Of a stretch of DNA of 64,000 nucleotides, positions 31,171 to 43,864 are shown piece after piece; the first letter of the stretch is position 1, and every line of letters starts with the position of its first letter. Both the position numbers and the translations under genes were made by a program. The DNA comes from Heligmosomoides polygyrus polygyrus (lineage: Eukaryota > Nematoda > Chromadorea > Rhabditida > Heligmosomidae): assembly GCA_947396885.1 (NCBI GenBank), contig OX377202.1, positions 108,518,221-108,582,220 of the forward strand. Direction: 5' to 3'. The notes below the pieces were generated by a model, which was not told the DNA's origin, did not search any database, and was given only the letters and a program-made list of their open reading frames with translations.

Positions 31171-33480
31171 CAAGTACGGGAATTAGCCAGGTACTGAGCT
31201 GAACGTCGGGAGATAATCGTGCGTTGGTGGGGTTGGATGGAAGCCCGATAGTAACCATTCCCAACCTGAATTTACCCAAAAAAACCTAAGAAATCTAAAG
31301 CAACTTACGGAGCTGAACATTTTGAACTAGGAAACTTAAGGACTTCAGAAGGTATCTGACGTAGCTTACGGAGCTGAAAAAGCCTATGAAGCCTATTCTG
31401 AAGCTGCGTAACGAACCAAAACATCGTTATCGACCTATAGCACCTCAAGAACTGAGAAAATTTAAGGATCTCAGGCAAATTCGACGAATCCGCGGAAGGA
31501 ATGGGAGCCAGACGAGCTACAGTAACCAAAGGAACAGCCGAGAAACCTGGACAATCATTAACAATTATTGGACCAGGTCATAGTAAGCAACCTAAGAAGC
31601 GAAAGGGATTGAGGAGTCTTAGGTCTTCAAGGAAAATTAACCGATTCCATCGAATCCAGGGAACTCGAAGAGCACAGAATTCATCAAAAATGGGAAGGAA
31701 CCATAGAACAGGAAACTACGTAATCAACCGAACTATTTCGAGCAGATTGGTAACCCTGAACTTATATAGGAATTCAGGTCTTTCAGAACAACACTGAAGG
31801 ATTTCAACGAGCTCCATGCCACCTGAGGAATGGCCCGAAAGCACGTAATGACCATAGGGGTGGGATAGGAATAGGAACGGCCTATGGAGCTCCTCTAAGA
31901 AACTCGATTCTGATGAGCTCAAGGGAGCCAAAAAACAAAACAAAAACTAAAAGGGCCTCTCCGAAGCTACGGAGCCAAGGCAAGGTGAGGTATCTAGGTA
32001 GAACGAGAAGGCGTAAGCACCCTTCGAGCAGAGAAAAACTCAAGGACTCCAAGGAATCTATCAGCGCTACTACTTCGTGTCCCAAAATAAGTGGGCCATG
32101 ATGGCGGAAGGTAGAGGAGCTCCAGGCGACCATGAAAGCATTGAAATAACCTAGCAATCCTCTTTAAAATCGAGCAGACTAACTCAGCTACCAACCTTTC
32201 GGTTAGTTTTGCCATTTACCTCTACTCCGACCTCCTTACGCAGATGTTTCTGGGTTTCTAAGCCTTCCTGGAACCCAGGTATTGTAGGGTAGAAAAAGAA
32301 ACGTACCTACACTGTGTGGCATCGATCCTTACTCCGAAATTGTTGAATTCTTTCCCAGCACCTCATGCTCTAACTAGGTGGTCCAACAGAAGATTTGGGT
32401 GGGCTTGCCATCGGAATAGATGACCGTAAGGAACAAGAGGCTGAGTAAGAAGAAGAAACGGTAGGTAGAATAACCCAAAAGGGCAGAAGATTCTGAAGCA
32501 ACCAGATACAATCGAATCGGTCGAATGATCATCGGATTCATCGACCAGATGAAGCAGGTTTCTCACCAAAAAAGCATCGGTTATCGGGGGAGAAGTTGAA
32601 GAAGAACGAAAGAAGAAGGCTTTCAGAAGAAGCTTTTTCAGTCACCATATGGGAACATTGTCCCCAATGAAAGGACGGAATCATTTCTGCCGATCTACCT
32701 AACTTTGACAGTCCTGGTCACTTGAAGCGGTTGAATGACGCCTTCTGAAGAGCTGGAAATCGAGTGCTCAAACGAAGGACCCTAGGCAACCAAAAAATGA
32801 CGAAAAATTCGAAAAAATTCCAACCAAGGCGGTCAGCGCCCCCAAAAATTCCGACAGACCCCACAGTGGGGGGTCATCATGTCGGAGCGGCTGACCGACT
32901 GGCGGCGGATATCAGAGATGATGGTGATTGTCGCCCACCGGGCGTGGTCAGGCGGAGGGACGACGGGGATGGCGCAGCGGCGAAGGGGCGGGACTGGCGG
33001 AGCGGAGTTGTTACCTCGGGACACGCGCCGCCACAACGACAGGGAGCATGTTCCGAGGTCACTCGACGGCCACACCTCATCAGCCATCAGCCAAACCGCG
33101 ACCGCCATCAGGCAGCCAGAAGAAGAAACGAGCTTCAGAAGCACGCCCACGGCACGCGAAACCGGTCGCCGGCCGCTCTGACGCAACTCAGACGCCACTA
33201 AAAACCTCACGATGGCTGGTGATAAGCCGTGACGGGACAAAGTCCGACGGGCGGACGAGGTGTAGACGACAGCAGCAGTGGCAGCGGTCCGACCGGGCGC
33301 ACGAACGACGACGACCGGGCTAATAAAAGCCGCTATCAGCCACGTTTATGAGGACTCCTGGCGCGTGCTAACGATGTTACACGACTTAGTGATAGACGTA
33401 CGGACGGCACACAACACCCCAGCAGTTCGTCTACGGATCACTGTTGAAGGGGACTGGACCGTCGACGTTTAAGTGGCTCG
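31171..33480. other. No gene or repeat assigned
   Basis: Short repeats such as CTTACGGAGCTGAA (twice, 31301 and 31365) occur. Frames at 32764-33323 overlap on both strands and look like composition effects in GC-rich DNA. Confidence 0.35.
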
Positions 33481-33499
33481 GTGAAGCAGAGCTGTATCG

Positions 33500-34960
33500 C
33501 GAATAATCCTGAAACCCCCGCGGTCAACTGCAGGTGAAACTCCGGTGAAATGGAACTCGTCGTGCGAAATTCACCGACAGATGACAGGGTTTTCACCCCC
33601 TGGTGACCTGGTCTTCTCCGGTAGTTCAACGGAACTTTAACCAAGACCGTTCTCAATTTGCTTCGAGCTCAACATTTGCAGTGCGACATTTCTATCCAAT
33701 TACCCAACCATTTTCTTAAACTATTATTTTCCGTATTCACCCACAGTTGACCTCTGAAAGTTTCAGAATCATTGTCGCTACTTTAGCGTTCCATCGCCGT
33801 ACATGAGCACTGCTTACTGCTTACTGCCATGCATTTTTCCAAGAATTGGCAAAATTTGCAACTACAGGTGAACCCTAGGTGGAATCAAAGAGTAATAACC
33901 CATGTTGTGAAATTCACCGATAGGTGACAGGAGTTTCGCCCACTGGTGACCGGCTTTTCTCCAGTAGTTCAACGTGACTTTGAAAGGACAATATTTTCAA
34001 CTACATGTGAACCTTAGGTGAGTTTAAAAGTAAGTATAGTGTTGTGAAATCCATCGGCAGATGACAGGGTTTTCACCGAGGTGTGGTTCATCATCATACA
34101 TGAGTATGGCCTACTCCAGGCTTTTTGAAACATATTTTTTGCATGATTTTGTAATATTTGCAACTACAGGTGAGGTGCAGGAGAACTCGAAGAGCAAATA
34201 CTCATGTTGTGAAATTCACCGACAGGTGACAGGGTTTTCGCCCACTGGTGACCGGCTTTTCTCCAGTAGTTCAACGGGATTTCAACAAGAGCGCTCTCAG
34301 TGCCACCAAGTTGCAGAAATTAGCCGCCACCCTCATAAACCGTCATCTCATTCACCTGTAGCTGACCTCTGGAGAATTCCGACTAATCGCAGCCACGATT
34401 GTGTCCATCGTTCTACAAGAGCATGGCTTACTCTGTATGACTTCTGTGCAACTTTCACACGTTCTATGAACTTTGATAATAAATAAATAGAAACAATTGT
34501 AATATTTGCAACTGCGAGTGAACCTCCGGTGAAGTAGAAACGTAACTACACGTACTGGAATTCACCGACATGTGACAGGGTTTTCGCCCACTGGTGACCG
34601 GCTTTTCTCCGGTAGTTCAACGGAACTTTAAACAACTGCGTTCTCAATGTCATTCAATTACACCAATTACCCACCACTCCCTTAAGCCATCATCTGCATT
34701 ACACATGTAGTTGATCTTCTGAAGGATCCAGAATCACCGTAACCACAGGTGCGCTTCATCGTCAGAAATGAGCATGGCCTATTTTTATACAATTTTTGCA
34801 TGATATTGTAGTAATTAGAAATACGGTTAACAACGAGTGATCTAGAAATAGTAGAATTACGCGTAGTATTGAATTCACCGACAGATGACACAATTTTCAC
34901 CCACTGGTGACCGGCTTTTGTCCAACAGTTCAACGGGACTTTAAACAAAGCCACTTCTAA
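33500..34960 (+). repeat. GGTGA-repeat family, block 2
   Basis: Cores near 33566, 33908, 34047 (partial), 34213, 34558 and 34872 read GAAATTCACCGAYAGGTGACA, then GTTTTCGCCCACTGGTGACC and TTTTCTCCGGTAGTTCAACG. Linkers contain CAACTACAGGTGAAC. Spacing is 140-340 bp and irregular. Confidence 0.85.
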
Positions 34961-35039
34961 ATTTTCTTAACATGTTTAGTGCTTAACGCTCCTATGTGAC
35001 TACACAGAGTACGCGTCACCATACGTCGCTATCCCACAG

Positions 35040-35220
35040 TATCACCCTCATTCACGTGAGAGCATTCTTGCTCAAGAACCGTTTGAACCATCGGAGAAAA
35101 GCCGGTCATCAGTGGGCGAAAATCCTGTCACCTATCGGTGATTTTCATACGTGTCGTTTTCACTTTGCCGTTCTCACTCCACTGGGTGTTCACCCGAACT
35201 TTACCGCTGGGGAATTCAGA
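35040..35220 (-). repeat. GGTGA-repeat family, orientation change
   Basis: GAACCATCGGAGAAAAGCCG, GTCATCAGTGGGCGAAAATC and CACCTATCGGTGATTTTCAT are the reverse of the units just upstream. From here the family is mostly inverted. Confidence 0.75.
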
Positions 35221-35424
35221 ATTATCCTATCGACAGCTGTCTCCCATAATCTTACAAAAGCGAATAAGCAAATCTGCACAAGGATGGTTTGGATGGAACT
35301 TACAATCAAAAACGTAGAAGACCAACGGGTAGAATTCATGGCGCGATCTCAGCTACAGCCGTGGGCGGAGAATTCCCGCTGTCTTCTCTTCTAGTAGATA
35401 TTTAATTAACGTTACGGAACACGA

Positions 35425-35520
35425 AACTCAAAGGATAAAGGACGAAAAGAAGGCATCAATCCCACCGTGGGATGCGCCACGCACTCAATTGCTATGGAGT
35501 GCCATGGAGGTATTTTGAAG
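35425..35520 (-). mobile_element. SINE family 1, 3' fragment
   Basis: AAGGATAAAGGACGAAAAG and TGGGATGCGCCACGCACTC match the 3' end of the SINE; the rest is missing. Confidence 0.65.
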
Positions 35521-36138
35521 GTGTTGTCGTGGCGACATGAATAGGTCAAGTGTCTCATTCTTTAAGGTCAAGTCTGGTTGCAGTTCATCTACTTCGAAAA
35601 GATAGAAGACCAGGGGTGTCCGAGTGGGATCCGAGCCCTGAATCGATTTGGGGTGCAAATCAGAGCCAGGACATCATCGGACTGTGCTATACGTCACCAA
35701 GCTCGAATTTCAGAGCGGATATCGTCAAAACCGAAATATAGAACAGAGTAGAGACCATTCTGTGGGCAAAACCATTTCCTAAGGGCAGCTTCCGGTCAGA
35801 AGCACGCCGAAGTCATGGCACAGTGTCAGAAGACGTTCTCGGACACCAGCTAGAGGCTGCCAGATGACGTCAGACTTCAGCCGAGCACTGTAAACTGATG
35901 TTTTATTGCTATACGCATCCAACAGAGCCAAAATGACGAAAAAATTGAGTTCATGGCGCAATCTCAGGCTGAAGTGCGACGCTGGAACGCTTTCTTTGTC
36001 GAAGACCGAAAAAAGTATTTTCTCACATAATTTTCGGCCTAAACCATTGGAAATACAGCGTTCATCAGCAAAAAAGTGAAAATAATTTTTGGAAAAAAAT
36101 CCCGTTTCAACGTTGCTATTTAGCTAAAGCTAATTAAA

Positions 36139-36323
36139 CGGGAAATTTTTCCGAAAACCAGAGGCACGTCCCGCGAGTTAGGAACTTCTTCGTGACTACA
36201 GTACACACGAAAGGAGACGTGATCAACGTCAGAATAAAGCTCGAAGACGTCAAGCACAGAATCGTCACAGAATGCGACGAGGACTATGGTCTAAATCCGA
36301 AGTGCAACGACGTGAGGGAATAA
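36139..36323 (+). CDS. Candidate exon or gene fragment, unidentified
   Basis: An open stretch of about 60 codons ends at TAA 36321. It has normal-looking composition, reading NFFVTTVHTKGDVINVRIK and IVTECDEDYGLNPKCNDVRE, with two Cys. CTTCGTGACTACAG could be a splice acceptor at 36201, though its phase would have to fit. I cannot name a family. Chance is a real alternative. Confidence 0.25.
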
Positions 36324-37039
36324 TCCGGTGCTGGTGTCATCGGGATGGGAACAACGAGGCCTGTACAAGCACATCGCACGTCGTAAATTCTGGAGCAGCA
36401 GGCAGGGCACTTAACGATGATGACGATGATGACCAGACGTCGGTCGCCTACGGCACGCTGACGCAGACGATACACGACGGTGTGCCGGCGTCGTCGGTTT
36501 TACAGCCGGTCGGCCGGCCGGTTCCTACGAGGAATTCCCCAGGGGACGAGTTCTCGCCTAGGTGAGCCGGAATGATAAGACGGCGGGTCAGGGCCTTAGG
36601 CCATGGAGGGCAGAGGTCCTTGCTGATACCAAGAGCCGACGGACCTTTTCGGGGACCCCGCAGGGGGACTTAAACCAACTGAATGGGCATCCTGTGCCGA
36701 TACTGAAGAAGACAATGGGGAATACAGGCCTTCGGCCTAACTAAGACCCATTGGGGCTGCTATAACGACTTAAATAACCCTTAAAATCCCCTTAAAAACT
36801 TCTTTTTTGGCCCTGTGGGGTAAAACTTGCTCAAATAACACCTGAGATTTAGCTAGAGGCTCTACATACAATCCAGATCTAGAACTTTCTGGCAAGAATC
36901 CCGCCCAGGTCAACAAAGCGTGCCACTCATTCGGAATCCATGAATAGATACCATACTTCTCTGGGAAGGATAGAAACGTTTCAGACATCATCTCCACTCG
37001 ACTGCAAGTTCCAATCAAGAGTTTTTCTAGTCTATTTCA

Positions 37040-37285
37040 CTTCTCCTTTGTCGAAAATCAGAGACGCTGTCGTATGGGTCACCTCGTCGAAAATTAGGTG
37101 GTCCGGCCACGTAGTGTTTCGCAGACACACTGGACAAGAATCCTCATGGACTGGATTCCAAGAAACGTCAAGAAAGTACCAGGACGTCCATCAACGTATT
37201 GGTGCGGTTTCTTTGTGAAAGCTCCCCCATCGAGTGGGGAGGGTGCTGAAGCACTTTGGCACGCGACAAGGACGCTACAATAGGA
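37040..37285 (+). mobile_element. RTE-type LINE C-terminal fragment
   Basis: It reads SKIRDAVVWVTSSKIRWSGH. After shifts it continues as MDWIPRNVKKVPGRPSTYW and FFVKA, then a GGCACGCGACAAGGAC remnant. The same order occurs at 61.95-62.48 kb. Frameshifts make it dead. Confidence 0.75.
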
Positions 37286-37329
37286 CAACAAGTGATACAG
37301 CAGAGCGCAGTGATAGGATCGCTCCGAAA

Positions 37330-37865
37330 TCCCTAGCGATTAACCTTGGGCGGACTTCTGGTGAGGTGCTACTACCTATCGTGCAGAAGTTCAACGATAG
37401 GTGACCGAATTTTCACCCAAAAGTGACCGGCTTTCATCCAGTTGTTCAGTAAGAGTTTGAACAACAGGAATCCAATACCAGAAAAGTACAGTAAGCGCTG
37501 AAGCAATTGTAAGAAGTCACGGAGACCCGCCCTGCAGCAACATATCATTATAGAAACTACCTCAAATGCGCTTCAGTCGGGGTTACGAAACCCGTGGGAG
37601 CCTCCATGGAGTTACGAACCCCGTGGGAGCCTAGTAAACCCAATAGGATTGCTCGAAACATTTCTGGCTACTACTTAGCACGGTGAAGCGCTGCTGCTAC
37701 GAAGATAGTTCCGAAATCTCTAGCGGTCAACTGCGGGTGAACTTCCACCGAAGCGGAAGGGATCAACTACTGCACGTCGTGCAAGGTTGACCGGTAACTG
37801 ACAATAATTTTACCTACAGGAGACCTGCTCGAATACAATAGGTCAACGCGATTTGCATGAATGCC
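37330..37865 (+). repeat. GGTGA-repeat family, degenerate plus-strand units
   Basis: Cores near 37390 (TTCAACGATAGGTGACCG, AAAAGTGACCGGCTTTCATC) and 37783 are recognisable but more diverged than in block 2. Confidence 0.65.
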
Positions 37866-38149
37866 CTCACGAGTTTCGTCCAGTGCACGGCTTACTCCAA
37901 GTGATTCATTTCGCTCCTATCATTACCTGTTTAGTTGATTGTCGAAAGAGTTTGCAGAATACTCATAATACTCGAGTACGCCATGAGCTTGTATTTCGTG
38001 AGGTTTTTCTGAGGTGATTGACTCTAACCTCCGACTTTGGAGCGCTTCCCATCATCCGAAGAAGACGACAGCATGACGCATTCTTTTCAGATTAAACCAA
38101 GACCAGAGAGCAGAAGCTGATCAGAAACGCCAGAAGACTCTTGCTCTTA

Positions 38150-38909
38150 TGTCGTACGATGGAGCACAGTTCGAAACTCCTAGCGGTCTACTGCGGGTGA
38201 ATGCATGTGATTATTTGAGGTGTGGCATAAGTGATGAGTGAATTGTGTAACTGCATTGGAATTTCACACCTCATACGCTACTCAGGAAGGAAACCGAGAA
38301 CGCTCTAGCTTAAACTTCCGTTGCACTACCGGAGGAAAGCCGATCACAAGTAGGCGAAAATCCGGTCACCTAGCGGTGAATTTTATACGACGAATAGATT
38401 CGCCTAAAATTCACCGGAACTTCACCTGTGGCTGACCCGTAGCGCACCTTACAAAGGGTTTGATCATGTTTGCTTTTATTCTTTGTCTAAAAAGTGAAGT
38501 AACATAAATTGCATAATTACGTGTGTGTACCTGAAGCATGGGTAAATAAATGTGTAGATAGCATGGACGTGTTGTACTAAAAACGCTACAAAACGCTAAT
38601 GTTTGAAAACCCGTTGAACTTACGGAGAAAAGCCGGTCACCACTGGGCGAAAACTCGATCACCCATCGATGAATTTCATACGACGGATAGTTGCCCCTCT
38701 AGGTCACTGGTAGTTCACCTATAGTTGACAACTGGCGGATTCTACAAAGAGTTTGATTAAGGCTGGCCTTTATTCTATATCCATAAAGTAAGGATACATA
38801 AATTGGATAATTGTGGGCGTTTCTGAAAAGTAGTCAAACAAGTAGATATAAATAAATAAAAGCATTTCCTCTAAGCCTCAAATGGCTGTTGCTGAGGTCG
38901 TGAGCTGAA

Positions 38910-38940
<31 letters not shown>

Positions 38941-39985
38941 ATCGCATAGACATGTCAAGCAACAATTGCTACGCATGAAGGAACCTGAGAACGCTGTTGT
39001 TTAAATCCCATTGAACTACCGGAGGAAGCTTGGTCACCAGTGTGTGAAAACCCCGCCACCTATCGATGAGTTTCTTACGACGAGTAGTCGCCTTCCTGGG
39101 TTCGCCGAAAGTTCACCTGTGGTTGACACGTGGCGCATCTCACAAAGGGTTTGATCAAGGTTTGCCTCTGTTCTTTGTCTCTAAAATAAGGTAACATAAA
39201 TTGCATAATTGCGTGCGTACCTGATGCGCAGTTGAACAGATCAATAAACAAGAATATAAATAAATAGCATAAACATGCAGTACTATAAACGCTACAGAAC
39301 GCTCTTCTTTAAAATTCCGTTGAACTGTCGGAGGAAAGCCGAGTTTAAAGTTCCGCTAAAGTACCAAAGGAGAGCCGGTCACCAGTAGGCCAAAATGCGG
39401 TCACCTGTCGGTGAATTTCATAAAATTAGTACTTAAACATCTAGTTCAACGGAACTATATCAGTGGTTGACACGTATCGCATCTCACAGAGTGTTTGATT
39501 TACACAAGAAGGTAACCGATAACGCCAATGCTTGAGAACCTGGTGAAGCACCGGAGAAAATCCGGCCACCAGTAGGCCAAAATGCGGTCACTTATCGGTG
39601 AATCTCATACGGCGAGTAGCTGCGCCTCTAGTTCACCGGAACTTCGGCTGTGACTGAGATATACATTTCACAGGAGATTACATCAAGGTTCGCCTCTATT
39701 CTTGTCTATAAAGTGAGGTAAGCACCTGAAGCGCAGTTGAACAAATCAATAGACTACAAATAAATCAATAGCATGAATATCTCGTACTACAAACGCTACA
39801 AAACGCTCTTGTTTAAATCCCGTTGAAATACCGGAGGAAAGCCGAGTTTGAAGTCCCGTTGAATTACCGGAGAAAAGCCGGTCACCAGTTGGTCAAACTG
39901 AGGCCACCTATCGGTGAATTTCATACGACGAGTAGTTGTGCCTATAGTTCACCGGAACTTCACCTGTTGTTGACACGTGACACAA
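38150..39985 (-). repeat. GGTGA-repeat family, inverted block 3
   Basis: Inverted cores lie near 38317, 38608, 39003, 39330, 39530 and 39800, for example TTGAACTTACGGAGAAAAGC, CGGTCACCACTGGGCGAAAA and ATGAATTTCATACGACG. Linkers share CACAAAGGGTTTGATCAAGG and a motif around ATAAATTGCATAATT. Confidence 0.85.
38906..38942. repeat. AAAT microsatellite
   Basis: About nine AAAT units in a row. Confidence 0.9.
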
Positions 39986-41055
39986 GTCTAACTTATATGT
40001 AGAACGTTCTAAGATTTGATATGAAGTACAATTCGCCCTTCAATGGGAATCTGATCACTAAGTAACAACCTTTTCTGGACGGCCTTTCTCATCTTTCAGA
40101 GTATGACGAAGTTCAGCTGACTTTTTGCGTTTTTCTTGCGATTTATCTCCTTCTCTGGTTCCAATGCATTGTTTTTTTTTCAGTTTAGAGCACCCTTGAC
40201 CATTTTGACCAAAATTCTCTTTCATGGTCAGATGCCTTCTAATCGCCGTCACATCTCGACAGAAATCCGAAGTTGCGGCTCATTCTTAAGAAGTGCTTAG
40301 GAACCCTAGAGTTTCTTCCTGTGCCGCTTCAGAATCTCCTCTCTCTCACTCTCGAAGGCTGCTCCACTTCGGCACACGATCACAGAGGCGATTCGCGACC
40401 ACTCAATCGGCCGCTCCGAGGTCGGGAAAAAGGACTCGGAGGCTGTTCCCATGGCGGATTAGTGATAACTGCCTGGTAAACCGTCGCGTTCCCAGTGCGC
40501 GCCACGCGTGCTCACACCTCCGGCCGAGCTGCGCGCCACACTGGCGCCAAGTGTCGCCGGGAACGGCGCCACCTTGGCGCCGTGGTGTGAACACGGTGCT
40601 CGGCCCCGTACGACTTGCCGCCGGTCATGCTCACCGACACCGCTCACCCTTGTTCTCATCGGTGTTCACGGGAAAGTGGACGAGCTCGAAAGCTGGCGGA
40701 GGTGTTGGTCGGCTGGGAAACTGGGGGAATGGGCCATCTCCTGACTATTCTTGGGGGAATCTAGAAACCTGGACTTCAGATAAGATTCTCCTGGTCAGAT
40801 GGCGAGAAATACTGCTGAAGAAATCCATTCACGAAAACCTTTTCCGGTTAGAGCGGTCATCACCGAGCAATCTCATTTCTAGCCGAATTTTTGAGACATT
40901 TTTTAGTCGAAAAATAGAAATTTCCCAATTTTTGAGACATTTTTGAGTCGAAAATAGAAATTTCTCTTGCCGAACTGAAGAATAACAACACAGATATTCA
41001 TGGCACCATCGCTCCTCGACTACGCCACACATTTGGCTTTATCTGTACGTGTGAT
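39986..41055. other. No gene assigned; GC-rich segment with short palindromes
   Basis: Around 40495-40680 GGCGCC and GTGTGAACACGG palindromes cluster. A 217-codon frame at 40293-40946 overlaps frames on the other strand and lacks motifs. Confidence 0.35.
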
Positions 41056-41060
41056 GGGAT

Positions 41061-41352
41061 GGGAGCGTGGTAGCGCAGTCCAAGAAGGCGCCAGCTATCG
41101 CGTGCACCCGATACCAGGTTCTTGGTTCGGATCCCCGCCCAGGCCAACCAAGCCTTCCATCCCTCCGGGGTCGTTGAATTGGTACCAGATTTGTCAGGGA
41201 AGGATAAGGCGCTGAATTGCCCATCGGATGGCTACCGCAAGTTATTCTACGACCAAATACGCATTCAAATCGTCTCAGCTGAATCCTGTAGAAATAGAAT
41301 GCGTTGCGCATCCCAGAAGGGATTGAGTAACGCCGTTTTTTATCCTTTTTAT
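41061..41352 (+). mobile_element. SINE family 1, nearly complete
   Basis: It begins with GGTAGCGCAGTCCAAGAAGG (A-box) and GGTTCTTGGTTCGGATCC (B-box). The body contains GGGAAGGATAAGGCGCTG. It ends ATGCGTTGCGCATCCCAGAAG, GGGATTGAGTAACGCCG and a T-rich tail. Confidence 0.85.
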
Positions 41353-41609
41353 TCTATCCACCAGTCATAATGAGATCAAAACATAGGAGATGAGCGAAGC
41401 CTTTGCTTACCGAGGGGTGCGCCGTGTATTTCGCTTTTGCTTCAGAAGCCCAACCGACTCCAAATCATCGCTGCTCTATAGGAAATAAGTGCAGGAATGA
41501 AATCACTTTACCTCCTTTAGGCAAGTTTCTGGAATCAGCTTCTCGGCAGTTTTTCAGGACCACCTTACGGAGTCGTCTCCTGACCTTCAGCGAAGAAACT
41601 GGGTTTCTC

Positions 41610-41779
41610 CAGGGATCGGATTCACCAACGACTTACAGCAATTTAACGGAGAAAATACAGCCGAAATTCCTGATTACAAGAAACACTTCACCATATCACT
41701 TGATAAGCCGCGCTGTCAGGAATTTCGGCTGTATTTTCTCCGTTAAAATGCTGTAAGTCGTTGGTGAATCTCGCCCCAG
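41610..41779. mobile_element. MITE family A, CAG duplication
   Basis: The element is 41613-41776, a hairpin with ends GGATCGGATTCACCAACG. CAG lies at 41610-41612 and 41777-41779. Confidence 0.85.
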
Positions 41780-42235
41780 ATCTGAAGTCTGCACTCCGGG
41801 TAAGCCCAAGCGATGCTGTCGCTCTTTCGTCGCCGTTCATGGTCGAAGCTCCAAGTGGCACTTTCGCTTCAAAGATAGGTCCTCTAGGAGTTCAGTCATG
41901 TTTAAGCCGGCGCAAAGCTGAACCAGTCCACCTGACTGTCGCTGATTCCTTCACCGGGAAGCGCTCGCTTTCCCATGCTCCAAACACTCCGCCGATTGCC
42001 CTGGGAATAAACCCGAGTTCCACCTTTTGTTCTCAGGGTAGCCGTGTATGATCTTCGTTTTCCCGTAATTAACACCGAAAGACGCTGGTGCTCATGCGAA
42101 CATCGGTGAGCTGAGTATGTGAGCATGACCGTAGGCCATCGATGCGACTGGGAACCTTGTTCGCACCTCGGCATCAGAGGGCACGGTTCCCAGCGAGCCC
42201 ATTGTCATTAACTGCTAGAACCCATATCTAAAGGG

Positions 42236-42422
42236 TTTGGGAAAATAAGGGATAAAGGATAAAGGACGGCGTTATTCAATTCCTTGTGGGATGCGCCACG
42301 CATTCTACTTTTACGGGATATCGTGGAGGCGATTTGAATGCGTATTTGGCCATACAATGACTTTCGGTGGCCAGCCGATGAACAAGTCAGCGGCTCTATC
42401 TTTCCCAGACAAGTCTGGTAGT
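42236..42422 (-). mobile_element. SINE family 1, lacking the tRNA head
   Basis: It runs from the AAGGATAAAGGACGGCG tail through GATGCGCCACGCATTCTACT to CCCAGACAAGTCTGGTA, and stops before the B-box. Confidence 0.8.
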
Positions 42423-42981
42423 AGTGCACTTTTTTAAGGAACCTCGCCAATTAGCGGAGTTCAACAGATAGCCCAAGGGGTAAAGTTTCAGGAATTTCTA
42501 ACTTTCGGCACTCAGCCTGTGCTGAACGTGATACTAAAAAAAACAAGAAAAATGGCTAAAAACCCTGGGTTATAGATATATGGACTCGAGAAATGCGGTG
42601 AAACGGAGGAAAACGAGGCCGCTAGTCATCTTTGAGGCACGGAGTCGGAGCGCGGCCGAATAGAATCGAGCCAGCTGACAAGGTTAACGTCGGCTGTGGA
42701 CTTTCTAATTCGCCACATCGACGGTGCATCGTTCTGGACGGCGAGCGTTCGAAGCACGGGGAAACATTTTGTCAGCTCTACGATATCGCCAACAATCTGC
42801 TATGAAGAAAATGTCAATCTGTCAGTCTGTCCGCGCAAAATTCATTGCCGCTTAAAGGCTTTACAGGTACCTGGTCGACTTTATTGGTCTCTATCTCTAA
42901 AATTAACTGTTTGAGATAGACATCAAGCGAGCTTGACGATTGATGGACGGACTTCACAACGACTGAACATTATCAAAACGC

Positions 42982-43270
42982 CAACCGGTATCGATTGATA
43001 CAATAGATTTTTTCAGGAAAAAAAATTCTCGAAGTGCAAAATCCGTAAACGCTCCTGCTGGTTGACACGCTTCTCAGATCGGTTGAGAAATCAATATCAA
43101 TCAATACTATTGATTTTTCAGGAGCGACTTCGCGAAGTGGGAAAAATGCAGACCGGTATCGATTGATACAATCGATTTTTCCAGAAACAATTCTCGAAGT
43201 GGAACTATTCCTGCTGGCTGGCATGCTTCCCAGAATCGGTCGATCAATCAATAGCGATCGATAGTGTCGA
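42982..43270. repeat. Two-unit repeat with ATCGAT-type palindromes
   Basis: CCGGTATCGATTGATACAAT recurs near 42984 and 43152, each followed by ATTTTTnCAGnAA, TTCTCGAAGTG, CCTGCTGGnTG and AATCAATAnCnATCnATA. The unit is about 170 bp. Confidence 0.7.
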
Positions 43271-43303
43271 TTGCTGAGGTTGAGAGCCACCCAACAACTG
43301 CTG

Positions 43304-43450
43304 GGGATCGATTCATCAATGTCGGGGTAAAAGTAAAAAAAAACCCTTCTGGGTATCTCGAGATACGTAAAAGTAATGGGTGGGTAAGGTATATGATGAA
43401 TGCCACATCGTGGGTATGATTCTTCCATCTACCCCCATACCTCGAGATTT
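43304..43450. mobile_element. Degenerate MITE related to family B
   Basis: CTGGGGATCGATTCATCAATG starts it; ATACCCCCATA/GGGTAAAAG and GTGGGTATGATTC blocks follow. The right end is not recognisable. Confidence 0.45.
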
Positions 43451-43654
43451 AATTCAACTTATTTGATTAATTCAGCCTCTGAAAGAAAAGAAAGAAAGGG
43501 TAATGGAGCCGAAGTCAATTTCTCATCGGGAAGCGCCATGCGCTTTACTTATACGTAATATTTGAAGGACTCCCCAGTCGGTTGGTAAATACAAGAAGGG
43601 CTTCAAATCGCTGATTGCTGCATCCTACATGATATGGTCCTCCATAGAAGACCT

Positions 43655-43720
43655 TTGGAGCACCGAGCTCTGCCGACGTTCGAAAATCAGAGAAGCTGTC
43701 ACATGGCCGAAGTCGTGAAA
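43655..43720 (+). mobile_element. RTE-type LINE fragment
   Basis: TCGAAAATCAGAGAAGCTGT reads SKIREAV, as in the better copies. It is directly upstream of the array made from the LINE 3' end. Confidence 0.5.
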
Positions 43721-43864
43721 GCCCTGAACGAGCGATGTGACGCTCCTCAAGTACGAGGTGGAGGGCAGGAGGCCTAAGAGTCTGTAAAACGTCTCTATCT
43801 TGACAAACACTTCGATTAGGGCTACACGACGAATTCTCGAAGGCGTAGCATAAGAAGTGATTTC

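Noticed and set aside
30421..31173. Long frames on both strands around GACG repeats
   Set aside because: Composition effect of a simple repeat; products are biased and overlap in several frames.
32764..33323. Overlapping frames of 100-145 codons
   Set aside because: Present on both strands of GC-rich DNA, no motif and no splice structure.
40293..40946. A 217-codon frame
   Set aside because: Overlaps frames in other phases and on the other strand; no domain seen.
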